Shown: in pieces, positions 12,490 to 23,350 of the stretch
How positions within the stretch are numbered: the first letter of the stretch is position 1
How the letters are laid out: each line of letters opens with the position of its first letter
NCBI GenBank assembly: GCA_013398015.1
Contig: VZRR01002786.1
Coordinates: forward strand, 80,872-144,871
DNA length: 64,000 nt
Direction of reading: 5' to 3'
Source of the DNA: Oreocharis arfaki
Lineage: Eukaryota; Chordata; Aves; Passeriformes; Paramythiidae
Program-made: the position numbers and the translations under genes
The notes under the pieces: generated by a model
Databases searched by the model: none
What the model was told of the DNA's origin: nothing
What the model saw: only the letters and a program-made list of their open reading frames with translations

Positions 12490-15400
12490 TTGAGCATCCC
12501 AAACCCAATCGCGGTTATCGACCCAGGAGAACGGGCTTCTCTGCTTGGCTGACCCTGAGACAGCAGCAGAGCTCTGCGTCATGTCCCGACAGGCTTCTCC
12601 TTCTCCAGCCATGAGACTCTTGCTTCTTTGGCTCTTGGAACCACCGTGTGTTTTCTTTCTGCCTTCTTGCTAGCCTTCAGTTTTCCCCACAGTGGCATAA
12701 GCCACAGCTCGAAAGAGCTCCTGCTGTTCTCTGCTGGGTGATGCTTTCTAATAACATTCTGGCCTGTCTCTGCACCTGGGCTGTGAGGTCCTTCTCCTGC
12801 TCCAATAAACACTGCATCTGTGTTTTCCTCAAACTTTCTTAATGTCCAGTCCCAGACTTGTACAGGATCTCCACCCTCTTCCCATTGTGCCTGTTTGGCT
12901 TTGGGTGCTGTCTCTCTTATCATGATGTCCAGATGGGACAAAACTTTGCTCCCCCAGAGGAGGAGGAACAGCTGATTGTTGTCCCATCAACATCCAGCCA
13001 GACCAGAGGTCCCTTGTCTGGTTATTGGTGCTGGATTAGTAGAATGATGCTCCACTCCCTCCTAGTCATACCTGCAACAAAGACATTGTTTTCCATCCTC
13101 TACTAGAACCCTGTGGCCTTTTCTCTCTGACTTTCTGGCCATCTTACAAGCCATTGCATTTTCTTCCTCCCACTGGTGTTTTCACATGAGAGGATGCAGC
13201 AAGATTTGGGGAGCCTTGACAATTCCTCAGACCCTCACAGTCTTCCTTCTTGTCGGCTGACCTACTTCCACCTACTATCTGGACAGCTTTCTTCATCAGC
13301 TTTGCAGAGACAAGCAACTTTTTGTAGTGGGGTCAAACCAGCCTACCTTCATCTTCCTCCATCGTCACCGTTGTGTGTTTGGGGTCTAAATCTTCTCCAT
13401 TCCTCCATCTCCCTGCTAAATGTGTCTAGCTAGAAATCATTTAATGGTAGCAACTGGGTGAATATCTCTGGTTTTTCATCTCATTTGTGGGATTATCCTG
13501 CAGGACCAGCCTCCTTCTTCATGCAGACCCTTGGCCTGTGAGGTTAGTGCCATAGGTCATGTCCTTCCTGTGGCTAGTGACAAAGACATTCCATGGGAGC
13601 TTTCCCCCGGCCTATGGCCAGGTCCATAAATCCCTCCTCTTTGCCCAGAGAAACTCCACCCAGCACACAAAGGTCACTCAGTGTTTCCCACAATGAAAGA
13701 CTCGCCGTTGAATGCTTTGCAACCCTGCCAACTCTCATAGCTGAGGCTGGAGTTGTCCCCAGGCTGGTGTTTGGGGTTTGTTTTCCTAGAGAAAGTGGGA
13801 TATTGGGTAAAAATAATCTCTCAAAATAAGATCAGGAGAAATATACTGTATGTCCCAGGTTAGGAACAGGCTTGGTGCCTGTGACTGTGGAAAATTCGAA
13901 GAAGGAACATTCTGGTGTTGGGAAGCTCTTCTGCGTCCTCCTCTTGAACATTTTCCATGCCTGATATCTGTCTTGTCTTGGATATGGATATAGTGTGCAA
14001 GACGTGATCTCAGCCCCCAGTCTGGACAGTGCTCCCTCGGGGACCTGCCAGGGGACAGGGCTGCTGCGGTTCAGTGCTGTGGTTCTTCATTGCCCCAGGG
14101 CATGGAGGTTGATTAAGGACACTGCACAGACACCAACACTCCTTATTCACCAGGCTGAGCTCCCTGGGATCTTGCGAGGACTTAATACCAGTTCTTTTGC
14201 GTGGGGACTTTCTTAAAATGTTCTTCCAACACTTGTGGAACAGGTGTGTATTCCTGAATGTAGCCTCCCTTTTCCTGCCTTGAAAGTGCACTGCGAATGG
14301 CAGATGCTTCCATGAGGGCTGATGGCACTAAAGATTCACAGGATGGTCCTTGTGTCTCCAGAGTCCCTACAGACACAGCAGGGAATTCCTGTAGTGACAC
14401 CAGATGCCAAAACCCAGACTCACGAGGGTATTTGAGCATGCTGCAACATCTAAGCCCCTAATGAGCCTGAGCCCACACCTCCAGCTGCTCTGGAGTGAAG
14501 TGATTTGTTCATGCTAAAATACTTCAGGAGAGGCTGTTTCAATCAGACTTAGAGGGGTCTTTCCTTGCAAAAAATGGTAAATCCCAGACCTTTCGGGGTC
14601 AAGCCCCATTCATGGCTCTGGCCAGAGCGGTTGCAGATCCCTGTCAGCACAGCCCATAGTATTTGCTGTCTTGTTTCTGTACACACTTCTGGTGCTGTGT
14701 GGCTCCACATGGATTTCAGCTCCAGCATCTCCCAACACATGCTGGTGACTTGGCAGGGCTCTGGCTGCCAAGGAGGAGATCAGGGCAGAGCCTCTGTGCT
14801 TGTCCCTTCCCCACCATCACCATGCAACTCCCATAAGAGATGAGTCCCCTGTTCCTGCCCTCCCAGCCCTCTCCTCAGACATAGGCTGGCATCGCTCCCT
14901 TTTTCTGAGCTCAGTCTGGCTGGGTGCTGCTGGAGAGTCCCCAAGGGACTGGGAGGAGATTTTGTAACCGCCCATCTGGGGTGGGAGGTGGAAACCCAGC
15001 CATGAGGTTCTTGCAGGGGCTGACAGCATGTCTGCCATTGTAGGCTGAGGGGCAGGAAGAGCCCAAGGCCTCCTTTGACTTCGGTAGGACACAGTCTTTG
15101 CCAGGTCAGAATAAGGATGGCTGGGGCATGCTTACACCTCATGGAGGACCTGCTATGAGGAGACAGGAGATAGTCATGGCCCCTGGGCCAATGCACAGCT
15201 GTCTCTGGTGGGGGTTGGGTTTTAGAGTCCCTTGTTCCCAGTGCCAGTGGTGGTCTGGGCTCAGCACGGGCTGGTGGCTTCTCTTTGTGTCTGGTTGGTG
15301 CCACTAGCATGAACTCAATGAGACAACTCCTTGCCATCCTCCCATTGAGGAGAGCCCCCACCAGGCTGCCCTCTGAATGGGGACCTGCCATCCCAGTGGC

Positions 15401-15520
15401 TGCAGGACATGAGATTTCATCTCCTGGCCCTTAATTCCTCCATCTGCTCTGCCAAATCCAGCCCCCATCCCAGCCTGCTGCTGGATCTCCAGTGCATTCA
15501 CAGCCTGCCACACAAACCCA
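12490..15520. other. Non-coding, partly pyrimidine-rich sequence
   Basis: 12600-13500 is noticeably rich in C and T on the plus strand. The longest frame is 203 codons at 14780-15391 (-), without a recognisable domain. No repeat family was identified. An old, unrecognised transposon remnant in the pyrimidine-rich part cannot be excluded. Confidence 0.5.
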
Positions 15521-15524
15521 CTTG

Positions 15525-15800
15525 GGATTGTTTTGAATTTAAAATCCTATTAGTCTTAAATTAATTGCCTTTTCTTGTGGAGCAGTGGGTTGGAACTGGA
15601 GGGCCTGGCTTGTAATTATTAACTGAGGAAAGGCTTGCCCAGAGAAAAGCTGCTTCTCTCCTGCTGGGTTTTGCTCTATAGGCGCGGCCCTTCGGTCCTG
15701 CTTTCTTCTTTGTCTTTTGTTAACCAGCTCATCCCCTTTTGCTGATCACCCTTTTATCTGGGAACGGATGGAGAAGCTTTGAACCTTGGAATTAAATTCT
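15525..15800. other. AT-rich block, candidate conserved non-coding element
   Basis: Contains dense TTAAATTAATTG and GTAATTATTAACTG strings (homeodomain-like TAATTA cores), followed by TGATCACCCTTTTATCTG. It is unique in the window and lies between GC-richer flanks. An enhancer-like role is inference. Confidence 0.32.
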
Positions 15801-17015
15801 CCTCAGAGCTGTGACGAAGGGGCAAGTTTTGGTTCATTTCACTCCTGGGGAAAGTGGGAAAAGCCCTAATGGGAACTGAAATGTGTTGGCAGGGATGTCA
15901 AGGGGTTAATGCAGGGGGAACCACTGCAGCACCTGGGGAGATGATTCCACCTGTAATGCAGCCAGGGCTGGTATGCACCAGATCCGGCATCCCTGCTTGG
16001 TTCATGGGAGAGAGCTTCCCCAGGAGCAGGATCCTCTGCCTTTTTCTGGCATAAGGAACCTTGGATCAGGCACAAGCCAGGGGGAGCCTCAAGCTGTTAC
16101 TGCAAACAGCTCCGGCACAAATGGCAAGCAAAAATTACGTTTCTTTTTAAAGATGAAATTAGATTCAGGAAATTTCTGACACTGTGGCCTGGCATCCACG
16201 CACCCATTGAATCCAGATAAAGAGGGTTTGCAGGTCTGGGTCAGGGCTATGTGAAGGTGTGGGTCTCCAGACTTCTTGTGCTATGCTGGTGGGATGGTGG
16301 CCAGCCCCAGGACACAGGTCAGGATAATGGAGGCACCTCTGCTGTGTCCCTGCTTGTGGTCTCAGATGTGTGAGGAGCAGGGGCTGGTCCTGAAGTGCCC
16401 AAGGGGGACAGGGACTGTTCTGGCTTCAGTAGGATGCTGGGTATGCCAAGGGAGGACACCTGGAGTGGTGCTGGTCACATTAGCCAACCGCTCTGGCTTT
16501 TTTCCCTCTTGAGTGGAGCTGAGGGCTGGCTGCCTCAGATCCCATCCTGGTGGTACTGCCTGCATGGAACTGGCTCCTGCCAGTCCCTCTCTGCCCAGAA
16601 ACGCTGGTGATGGCCAGTGCTGCTCTGCTGGTAATGAGGCTCCATGGATCCTCTTGTGCTGGAGCCATCCCAGGTCATTCCCACCTCTGGTCCAGGAGAA
16701 AGCAGGGACTCCAGAGGGATTTTGCCATTTCTCCGAGGATGCCGGGTATATCTCAGGAAACTTCCTCAAACTTTAAGCCTCAGTGACCAGCTGGATCAGC
16801 ATCGGTCAGCAGGGACCACAGCAACCCCAACTGCCCTCAGCTCCATCCCCAGGCAGACAGGATGGTGGGGGGAGAGCAGTCCAGTGAACATGGCAGTAGT
16901 GGTCCAGGCTTTTCCACAATTTTTTGATTCCCAATGAAAAATCTGTCTTCAAGTCTGTGCATGACTGAAATTCTTCTTGGCTTGTGGGAGCTCAGCGAGT
17001 CCAGCCAAGGAGGAA
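15801..17015. other. Non-coding sequence, nothing recognised
   Basis: Ordinary single-copy sequence. The longest frame is 135 codons (16362-16769, -), and it overlaps other frames and has no domain. Confidence 0.6.
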
Positions 17016-17049
17016 GGGCGGGGAGGCTGGGCGGGGAGGCTGGGCAGGG
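17016..17049 (+). repeat. G-rich 13-bp tandem repeat with G-quadruplex potential and two GC boxes
   Basis: The unit GGGCGGGGAGGCT occurs exactly at 17016-17028 and 17029-17041, followed by a diverged third unit (GGGCAGGGAG). G-runs of 3, 4, 3, 4 and 3 with loops of 1 to 5 bases meet the usual G-quadruplex pattern. Each full unit also contains an Sp1-type GGGCGG. Nearby CpGs (CCGCTC, CTCGCGACGAC) make this one of the few CpG-containing spots in the area. No transcription start can be assigned. Confidence 0.7.
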
Positions 17050-17194
17050 AGCAGCCGCTCAGCTTGCCCAGCCTGCTTGCCGGATTAGGCAGAAACAGCT
17101 CTCGCGACGACAGCTCATGGGCAGGGTGAAACAGGAACTCCAGCTTCACAGACAAAGTTATTTTGGTAGCTGTGTGCAAAGCCCCCACTGGAAA

Positions 17195-17310
17195 ATGTGA
17201 CACGCTTCTTATCCCCTTGAATTTGCTCACAAAACACTAATTAAGGCATGTAATGAAGACAGCAGCATCCATTAATAAAGAATCATTATGGGGACGGATT
17301 AGTGAGCTTA
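17195..17310. other. AT-rich block with homeodomain-type cores
   Basis: Just downstream of the G-rich repeat, this stretch carries ACACTAATTAAGGC, CCATTAATAAAG and GGATTAGTGAG. Several TAAT/ATTA cores within about 100 bp suggest a candidate developmental enhancer. This is inference from motif density only. Confidence 0.3.
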
Positions 17311-17413
17311 TCAGAAACAGGTGGAAGTGGGCTGGGGGTCTACTCTGGGCAGCATGTGTGAGCCAAGACTTTCCCAGCCCTCCAGGACAGTGTGCTGAAA
17401 GCCTCTGTGGGAT

Positions 17414-17424
17414 CCACTAGATGG
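17414..17424 (+). promoter_or_regulatory. Candidate CTCF-binding core
   Basis: CCACTAGATGG matches the CTCF core exactly and is identical to the reverse-strand site at 11771. The downstream bases (ATGGGG) do not extend the motif. Confidence 0.3.
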
Positions 17425-19027
17425 ATGGGGTGGGCTGGGTGGTGTGCATTTAGGAAGCTCCCCTGCCTCACAGTTTGTCTTGGGAACAAGCTCCTCAACC
17501 TTCTCCAAACTGTTCCACTTCTTGGGATGCTGCCAGTGGCCTTGGGTCCTTCCCTGTCAGAAGTCCCATCCGTCTGGTGCAGCAGATAGGAATTGCTGGG
17601 GAGACCAAGACCCCCTCACGAAGGAAGGAGTTAGGGAATGCTGGAGCATGGGAAATTTTCACTCCTTGGAGCAATAATAACTTCTCAGGCCAGGGGAGCA
17701 TGATGTCTGTCGTGCCCTTGTTAGCCCCTGACACCTGCCTGACTTCTGACTTGCTATTAATACAGAGCTGACTCATGGTCTCTACAGCCCCTCTGCTCAG
17801 GATTTAGGCAGTGAAGGCACTCATCCTGGTTGTTTGAAGGTGTGTCTCATCTATTTCTGCTCAGCTTGGCTAAGGCAGGTGATGCATACAGGAAGCTGGG
17901 CTCTCCCTGGCCTTGTGACCCTTGTTCAGGAGATATTTCCATGCAATCCTGTCCTGCTATCTGTGTGATTGGGAGCCACCTGCCCTCCTGTAAACTGGGG
18001 ACATGGCAGCCCTTCTTCCAGCCACAGACCCTGGTAGGACACCCTCCCACCTCTCTCTGCCAACAGCTCCCACTGTGTTTGCACAGGCCACTAGCAAACT
18101 CCAGCCAGGGCGTCCCATGCTCCCTCCGACTGTCTCCTCCTTTCAGCTCTCAGGTCCCAGTCCACCCACACAACTCTCCTCATATCCCCAGTTTTCTGAT
18201 CAGGTGCACCCACCCACCCCAGTATCTGACATTCTTCCACATTCTCTTTCCTTATGAATTTTCCATTTCCCACAGGGTTCAGACCCACCTGGGGTGATTC
18301 TGGCTGCATGCTCTGATCTCCTGTCCCATGGATGGCTACACGTGGGCTAGAGGTCAAGGAAGCCTTCAGGAAAAGGGCCTTCAGGAGAAGCCCAGCATGT
18401 CCATAAGTGAGCTTTGGGAAAGCCCAAAGCCCTGTCTTTCTATACACAGGCAAAAAGGAACTGCTTCTGCTTTCACAAGTGTCCTCCCCTTCCTGCTGCT
18501 CACAGCATCTTTCAGCGTGGATGCTGGAGCTTCCTAAGCACTGCCCGGACATCAGGGGCACATGAGGGGGTTGAGGCTGTGGTTCCTGTGGTTGTCCTGC
18601 GAGGGAAGCAAAGCAGCAGGTGTTTTTTTTTTTGCTCAGGGCATGATGCCCTGTGAAGAGCAGAGGAAGGTGTGAGCCAGCAGTTTGGCCTCATGGAAAC
18701 GGAAACCAGAGAGGGGAGATTTATCCACAGGCATTATGTGTGGTCTCTACAGAAAGCTGGTAATGCGGAGAGGTCATGCATTTAACAGGAGGGATGTTTG
18801 GCTGGCGGCTCAAGAATATTTTGTATATTCTGGTGGGTTTTTTTGTATACCTGTTAGTACAGCAGAGGAACTGGGTCTGAGCAGCCTTGCTGCAGACTTG
18901 GAGCTGGGTCCTGGAAGAGCATGACTCACCCCCATGCAGGCCACCCATTTTCCTGAGATGGAGAATGTTCTGGCTTGCTCTGGAGGACCTGGGACAGAGC
19001 ATTTGGATGGAAGGGCAGTCCAGAGTC
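17425..19027. other. Non-coding sequence, nothing recognised
   Basis: No supported gene. 17830-18290 is pyrimidine-rich. A T-run of about 12 lies near 18623. Reading frames of 155-156 codons on opposite strands overlap each other at 17830-18561 and show no domains. Confidence 0.55.
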
Positions 19028-19174
19028 CAGCCTGCCAGAGCTCAAGGAGCATTTGGACACTGCTGTCAGGCACAGGGTGGGATTCTTGGGGTTGTCCTGT
19101 GCAGGGCCAGGAGTTGGACTCAATGATTCTTATGTGCCCCTTCCAAGTCAGGATATTCTATCATTCTATGATTC
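19028..19174 (+). mobile_element. CR1 LINE, 3'-end fragment
   Basis: The fragment has the layout of the avian CR1 3' untranslated region. It contains the conserved CAGGCACAGGGTGGGATT block, then GCAGGGCCAGGAGTTGGACT, then a CCTTCCAAGTCAG motif, and ends in short TTCTAT/TTCTATGATT repeats typical of CR1 termini. It is 5'-truncated, as most CR1 copies are, and encodes nothing. It belongs to the same subfamily as the copies at 21742, 53557 and 59034. Confidence 0.88.
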
Positions 19175-19436
19175 AAGGATCCCATAGTGGCATGTGGAGG
19201 GATAGGACTATGCACCCAATGGTAGGACCAGACCCTGCCTGGCTTTTCATGGTGAGAGGATGTTTTATTATCAGTACTGTGCTCTGGTGTCTGGGCTACA
19301 GCTGAATGGGTTACACCTGGACAGATACTTGGCCCTCAAGTGCCAAAGAATCAGCAACTTTATATGTTTTTACTTATCACCTTTTTGTCTCAGGTAGGTC
19401 CCTAAAAACCTAAGCCTAACTCTCCAGCGTGTCTGT
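19175..19436. other. Non-coding spacer
   Basis: Single-copy sequence between the CR1 3' end and the first copy of the 151-bp direct repeat. Nothing recognised. Confidence 0.6.
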
Positions 19437-19587
19437 GTTTTGGTAACATTGCCAGGTATTGGAGAAGGCAGAACTGTGACAAGTCTCATTGAGGTGTTGC
19501 TGTTGGGATAATGCAACGTGCTGGCAGCCTGAAGACCTCTGCACCATGGAAAGAGCTAAGGGAACCTGAAGAGAAGTAGGGTGTTTA
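19437..19587 (+). repeat. Direct repeat copy A (151 bp)
   Basis: It aligns without gaps to 21332-21482, with about nine mismatches (roughly 94% identity). The shared block runs from GTTTTGGTAA to GGGTGTTTA and includes GGGATAATGCAACGTGCTGG. Flanks do not match beyond the block. It has no retroelement hallmarks that I recognise. It is either a small segmental duplication or a piece of an unrecognised repeat family. Confidence 0.88.
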
Positions 19588-21126
19588 ATGCAAGAGACTC
19601 CTTTCTTTTAGGAGGGACTTCTCCAGGAAGCAACCCCCAACATCCACCCTACAAGGTCCTGCTGAAGCTCACCCAGGCCATGGAGGGCTGGGGCAGTGTG
19701 TGAAGATACTACTTATATTGCATTTACTTCCATGTCTCCAAAAGAAAAGCAAAATCTTCTTTTGTTTTGGTGGATGTTTACCCCTGCTGGGAAAGCCGCG
19801 GCTGGTTGGCAGAACGTTCCCAGGAACTGATTTCATGGCAGATCTCATAGCAGTGGCTATCTCCCAGCTCAGCCTCTCCAGCTATGCATTCCCACTGGCC
19901 ATGCCGTGGCTGGAATCTTCAAAGAAATCTCTACTCCCACTGCATTCCTGTGCCTGCACTCATCTGTGAATCGGCTCCTGCAGACTAGCACAGGGCTGGG
20001 CAGGAGGTGCTGGCAGGAAAGGAGGAAATGCCTGCAGTTTTTTACTCCAGACCATCTGCATGTCTTCAGTCCAATGTGCTCTGAAAAGTTTTCCCTGGAT
20101 AAGAATGGTGGTCTCCACTCAGTTCGGCTCATGGCATCCTTTTGGATCCTTACTGTGTCAGCTGTGATTTGCAGGGGGAACTGATCCTCTCCACCAGTAT
20201 GGCTATTTCCACAGTATTTCCAAGACCCTTGTTTTTTTGGAACTGGAGTGAGCTGCAGAGACTATTGCTGGAGTGCAGAGCTTGGCCACCATCTCTGTTG
20301 CCCTGGGTGCCCAGCAGCAAATCTCCATGCACTTCTCCATCCACCTCAGCAGAGATGTCTGTCAGAGGCAGATTCTTGGTGGAGCTTCTCCCTGAGCTTC
20401 ATACTACCAGTTTCTGAGCTCCTCCTTGCAAAATTTGCAAGGATGAAGTTTCCCAGGCAGAAAAGACAAGGAGAAGATCAGTAGAAGAGCAGCAGCCCCT
20501 GTGATTTACTGACTTGCTTTTGTCTCTCCTGGTGGATTTTCCTTTCTCCCTTTTGCTTGTTGTTCCTCTCTTCTCCTGTCTGCTTGTGGTTTGTGGTTTC
20601 CCCTCAGTGTAACCTGAGTAGATTATGTGTTTATCTGTGATTACACTACATGTTTTGGCTGCCTCCTTGGTTTCTGAGGTTATTTGTGGAGCCTTAGCCC
20701 TGGCCAGCCCCAGGCTCTTTGGGGTTCCCCCACACCACACAACAAGCCTGGTATGGCATGAAGGAATTTCACTGCCTCATGTTGTCCTGTCCTGAACATG
20801 TGTGGGAAGTGTCCTGTGACTGCCAGACTGGTGGGGAAGAGCCTGGTTCCCCCCTGCATTGTAATACATCCTCCGGTGCATGATGCAGGTTCTTCCTCCT
20901 TGCAAACCCCCCTCTTCCTCCAGCAGGCTCTGTCGTTCTCTGCTCAGCCACTCTCCTCCAAAAGATCCTTCCTTCTCAGTCCAAAAAAGACTGTTGTCCT
21001 CCTCCCACCCTCCACCCTCTATGTCCCTGCCAGAGGGGCTGACCAGCCCACCCTGGCAGGCAGCTGCCTGACAGCTCTCAGCTGTGTGCTGCCCTGCTGT
21101 GGGCCCCTGCCACCGTCTCGCTGCTG
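19588..21126. other. Non-coding sequence between the direct repeats
   Basis: No recognised gene or transposon. A long plus-strand frame beginning at 20798 is created largely by the downstream minisatellite and is not supported as coding. Confidence 0.55.
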
Positions 21127-21240
21127 CCTGTGCCCTGCTCACCCCACTGCCTGCACCCTGCTCACCCCGCTGCCTGCACCCTGCTCACCCCGCTGCCTGC
21201 ACCCTGCTCACCCTGCTGCCTGCACCCCACTGCCTGTGCT
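21127..21240 (+). repeat. 23-bp minisatellite, about 4.6 units
   Basis: Units start with CCTGCACCCTGCTCACC at 21127, 21150, 21173 and 21196, with a partial unit at 21219. Units 2 and 3 are identical, and the outer units carry one to three substitutions, so the array grew from its centre. The C-rich strand gives Pro/Cys/His/Leu/Ala repeats in open frames. This explains the spurious frame of 202 codons across it. Confidence 0.9.
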
Positions 21241-21331
21241 CGCATGCAGGGGCTGGGGGCTGCTGCTCCTGCCTGGGGGTACTGGCATCTGGGCAGAGAG
21301 TGGTGGGAGCATTCCAAAGGCAATGACACAA

Positions 21332-21482
21332 GTTTTGGTAATGTTGCCAGGTATTGGGGAAGGCAGAACTGTGACAGGTCTCACTGAGGTGTTGCTGTTG
21401 GGATAATGCAACGTGCTGGCAGCCTGAAGACCTCTGCACCATGGAAAGAGCTAAGGGAACCCAAAGAGAGGTGGGGTGTTTA
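21332..21482 (+). repeat. Direct repeat copy B (151 bp)
   Basis: Second copy of the block at 19437-19587, same orientation, start-to-start distance 1895 bp. Differences are mostly transitions, several of them clustered near the 3' end. The two copies bracket the 23-bp minisatellite. Confidence 0.88.
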
Positions 21483-21741
21483 GTCTTTGCACCTTCTTTG
21501 CACCCTGTAGCTGGGTTCTCCTTCTGGCTGTGACTGTCTCTGGTTCCCAGGTCCTGTTGCCACTGAAGACTCCCTTTTTTTTTTTCCCTCCATGAGGAGA
21601 GGACAGCAAAGGCTGTGCTGCACATCTTGAACTGTTTTTTTCCTATAGACACCAAAGAAGCTGCAGCCCAGCAGCTTCTTGGACTCTGCACAACCTCAGT
21701 TCCTCAGAGGTGAAGCCAAGCTGTAACCTGTCAAGAATAAA
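21483..21741. other. Non-coding spacer
   Basis: Unrecognised sequence with a short T-run near 21574-21586. No gene. Confidence 0.6.
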
Positions 21742-21945
21742 AATCATAGAGTATTCTGTGCTGGAAGGCACCCACAAGGATCAATCAGTCCAACTCCTGG
21801 CCCTGCACAGGACATCCCAACAATACCACCCTGTGCCTCAGATCATTGTCCAAATGCTCCTGGAGCTCTGGCAGCCTTGGGCCGTGACCATTCCGCAGGC
21901 AGCTGTTCAGAGACCCACCACCATATGGGGGAAGAAGTGCATGAC
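21742..21945 (-). mobile_element. CR1 LINE, 3'-end fragment, reverse orientation
   Basis: Reads as the reverse complement of a CR1 3' end. It opens with AATCATAGAGTATTCTGTG (inverted terminal TTCTATGATT-type repeats), then GGCACCCACAAGGATCA, CCAACTCCTGGCCCTGCACAGG and CATTGTCCAAATGCTC. It becomes hard to follow past about 21945. Only about 200 bp of the element remains, and it is not coding. Confidence 0.88.
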
Positions 21946-22372
21946 CTCTTGCTGAGGTCACCATGGTCTGAAAGATCAGCCAGCAAGCTTCCCTCTGCTT
22001 CTGCTCTCCTGATAAATGCTTCCCCTCAGCATCCCACCCTCCAACATATGGCTCATGTTGTACCCCTGACGGGTATTTATTTGCTTTGCAGCCTTTTAAG
22101 GACTTGTGGACTTCCCAGTTGGTGAGAAGTTTCATCCTATGATTTGTGCTTGTGGAGGGCAGGCTGGTCCCACTGCTCACTGAAACCATCCCATCCCTGT
22201 TCCCCAAAGGCATGGCTGGTCAATGCACTGACCAGCACTGTGCTTGCTCAAAATCACAGGCCTTTTTTATTTGGACAAGTCTCGTTTTTCTTTTTAGGAG
22301 GATAAAATAAAGATACCCTGTGTTGCTGTGATCTAAATGAGTGGAGAGAATGAAACCATAGAAAGTTTGAGA
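21946..22372. other. Non-coding spacer
   Basis: Between two CR1 fragments of opposite orientation. Nothing recognised. It could include diverged CR1 body sequence of the reverse-strand element. Confidence 0.5.
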
Positions 22373-23000
22373 GGGACACAAAATTGAGTGAAGTGGTAAA
22401 TACACTGGAGGTCAGAGCTGCTGTTCAGAGGAACACTGACATGGTCAGGAGGCTGGCACAAAATTTAAGAGGTTTGGGGCAAATGCAGATCCTGGGAAGG
22501 AGTATCCTCATGCAACAGGAAGCTGGGAAGAACAAATAGGATCCTGACCCCCATTTTGGCTCTTCTACAGAAGAAAGGGGTCTGTAAACTGAGGTGGGTC
22601 CAGCTGAGGGCGGCTGTAGGATGTGATGTCTGAGCGGAAGTGGAAGGACACAGGTTTGCTGCATGTGGAGAAGAGGAGCTTGGTGAGGATTTAACTGCCT
22701 GTGCCTCTACGAAGGACACCTGTTCAGAAGAAAAAAAGCCAGCTCAGGTACACAGAGAAACATGGGAACATGTTGCACTGAGAGAAACTTTCTTCATCCT
22801 GGAAGTGTCAAGCACTGGAAAGAGACCCTGAGAGGCTGTGACCAAAAACCTTCTCCATCCTTGGAGAGTTTCAGCACTCTAGACAAAGCCTAGGTCTGAG
22901 CAATCAGGTCTAAATTCAAGTTTAGCCATGTGTTGAGAAGGGGCTTGGACGAGAAACCTCTGGAGGGCCCATCTAACCTACATTGTTATATTCATTTCTA
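22373..23000 (+). mobile_element. CR1 LINE, older 3' portion (end of ORF2 plus 3' UTR)
   Basis: Follows the CR1 layout over about 630 bp. GGGACACAAAATTGAGTG matches the end of the reverse-transcriptase region, then come GGCAAATGCAGATCCTGGGA, GAGAAGAGGAGCTTGG and GAGAGAAACTTTCTTCATCC. Next is a terminal block GGGGCTTGGACGAGAAACCT followed by CTAACCTACATTGTTATATTC. The terminal block differs from that of the 19028-type copies, and divergence is high, so this is an older subfamily. The reading frame is broken throughout. Confidence 0.8.
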
Positions 23001-23330
23001 TAATTAATCATGTAAAATAATTTGCAAATTGCTTCTTCCTGGGTATCTTTACTTGTACATATGCTGCTTTGCAAATCACAAACTGCAGCTAGAGGCATAA
23101 CTTGCAGTTTGCCCAGAACACCTGTAATTACTCAGGTGTGCATTAACTGAGAGACAGGAGGAGAGGGAAAGTGGGCTGGAGCTAAGGTATTAGACAGGAG
23201 TGTGTCCTATAGCTTAATTCAGCTCTTGAGTTTGCACTCTGGGGGATTCTGGAGAAGTTTCTAGGTAATAATAATTTTTACTTTACAATTACTCAAAGTG
23301 CATTTCCACCACTTCAAAAAAAGAGGTCTG
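23001..23330. other. AT-rich sequence after CR1
   Basis: Contains TAATTTGCAAATTGCTTC and GTAATTACTCAGGTGTGCATTAACTGA-like strings broken across several sites. It is a candidate non-coding element with weak support. No gene. Confidence 0.3.
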
Positions 23331-23332
23331 GA

Positions 23333-23350
23333 TTTTTTTTTTTTTTTTTT
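23333..23350. repeat. Poly(T) run of 18
   Basis: An uninterrupted T-run on the plus strand. It could be the A-tail of a reverse-strand retrocopy ending here, but nothing upstream on the minus strand is recognised as one. Confidence 0.8.

Noticed and set aside
14780..15391. 203-codon minus-strand frame
   Set aside because: Composition is that of non-coding DNA and no motif is recognised; other frames overlap it.
21127..21240. Possible CRISPR-like array
   Set aside because: Units are contiguous with no unique spacers, and the window is vertebrate DNA. It is a minisatellite.
20798..21406. 202-codon frame with Pro/Cys/His/Leu repeats
   Set aside because: The repeat content comes from the 23-bp minisatellite, whose length lets the frame stay open. 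The remainder has no protein-like features.
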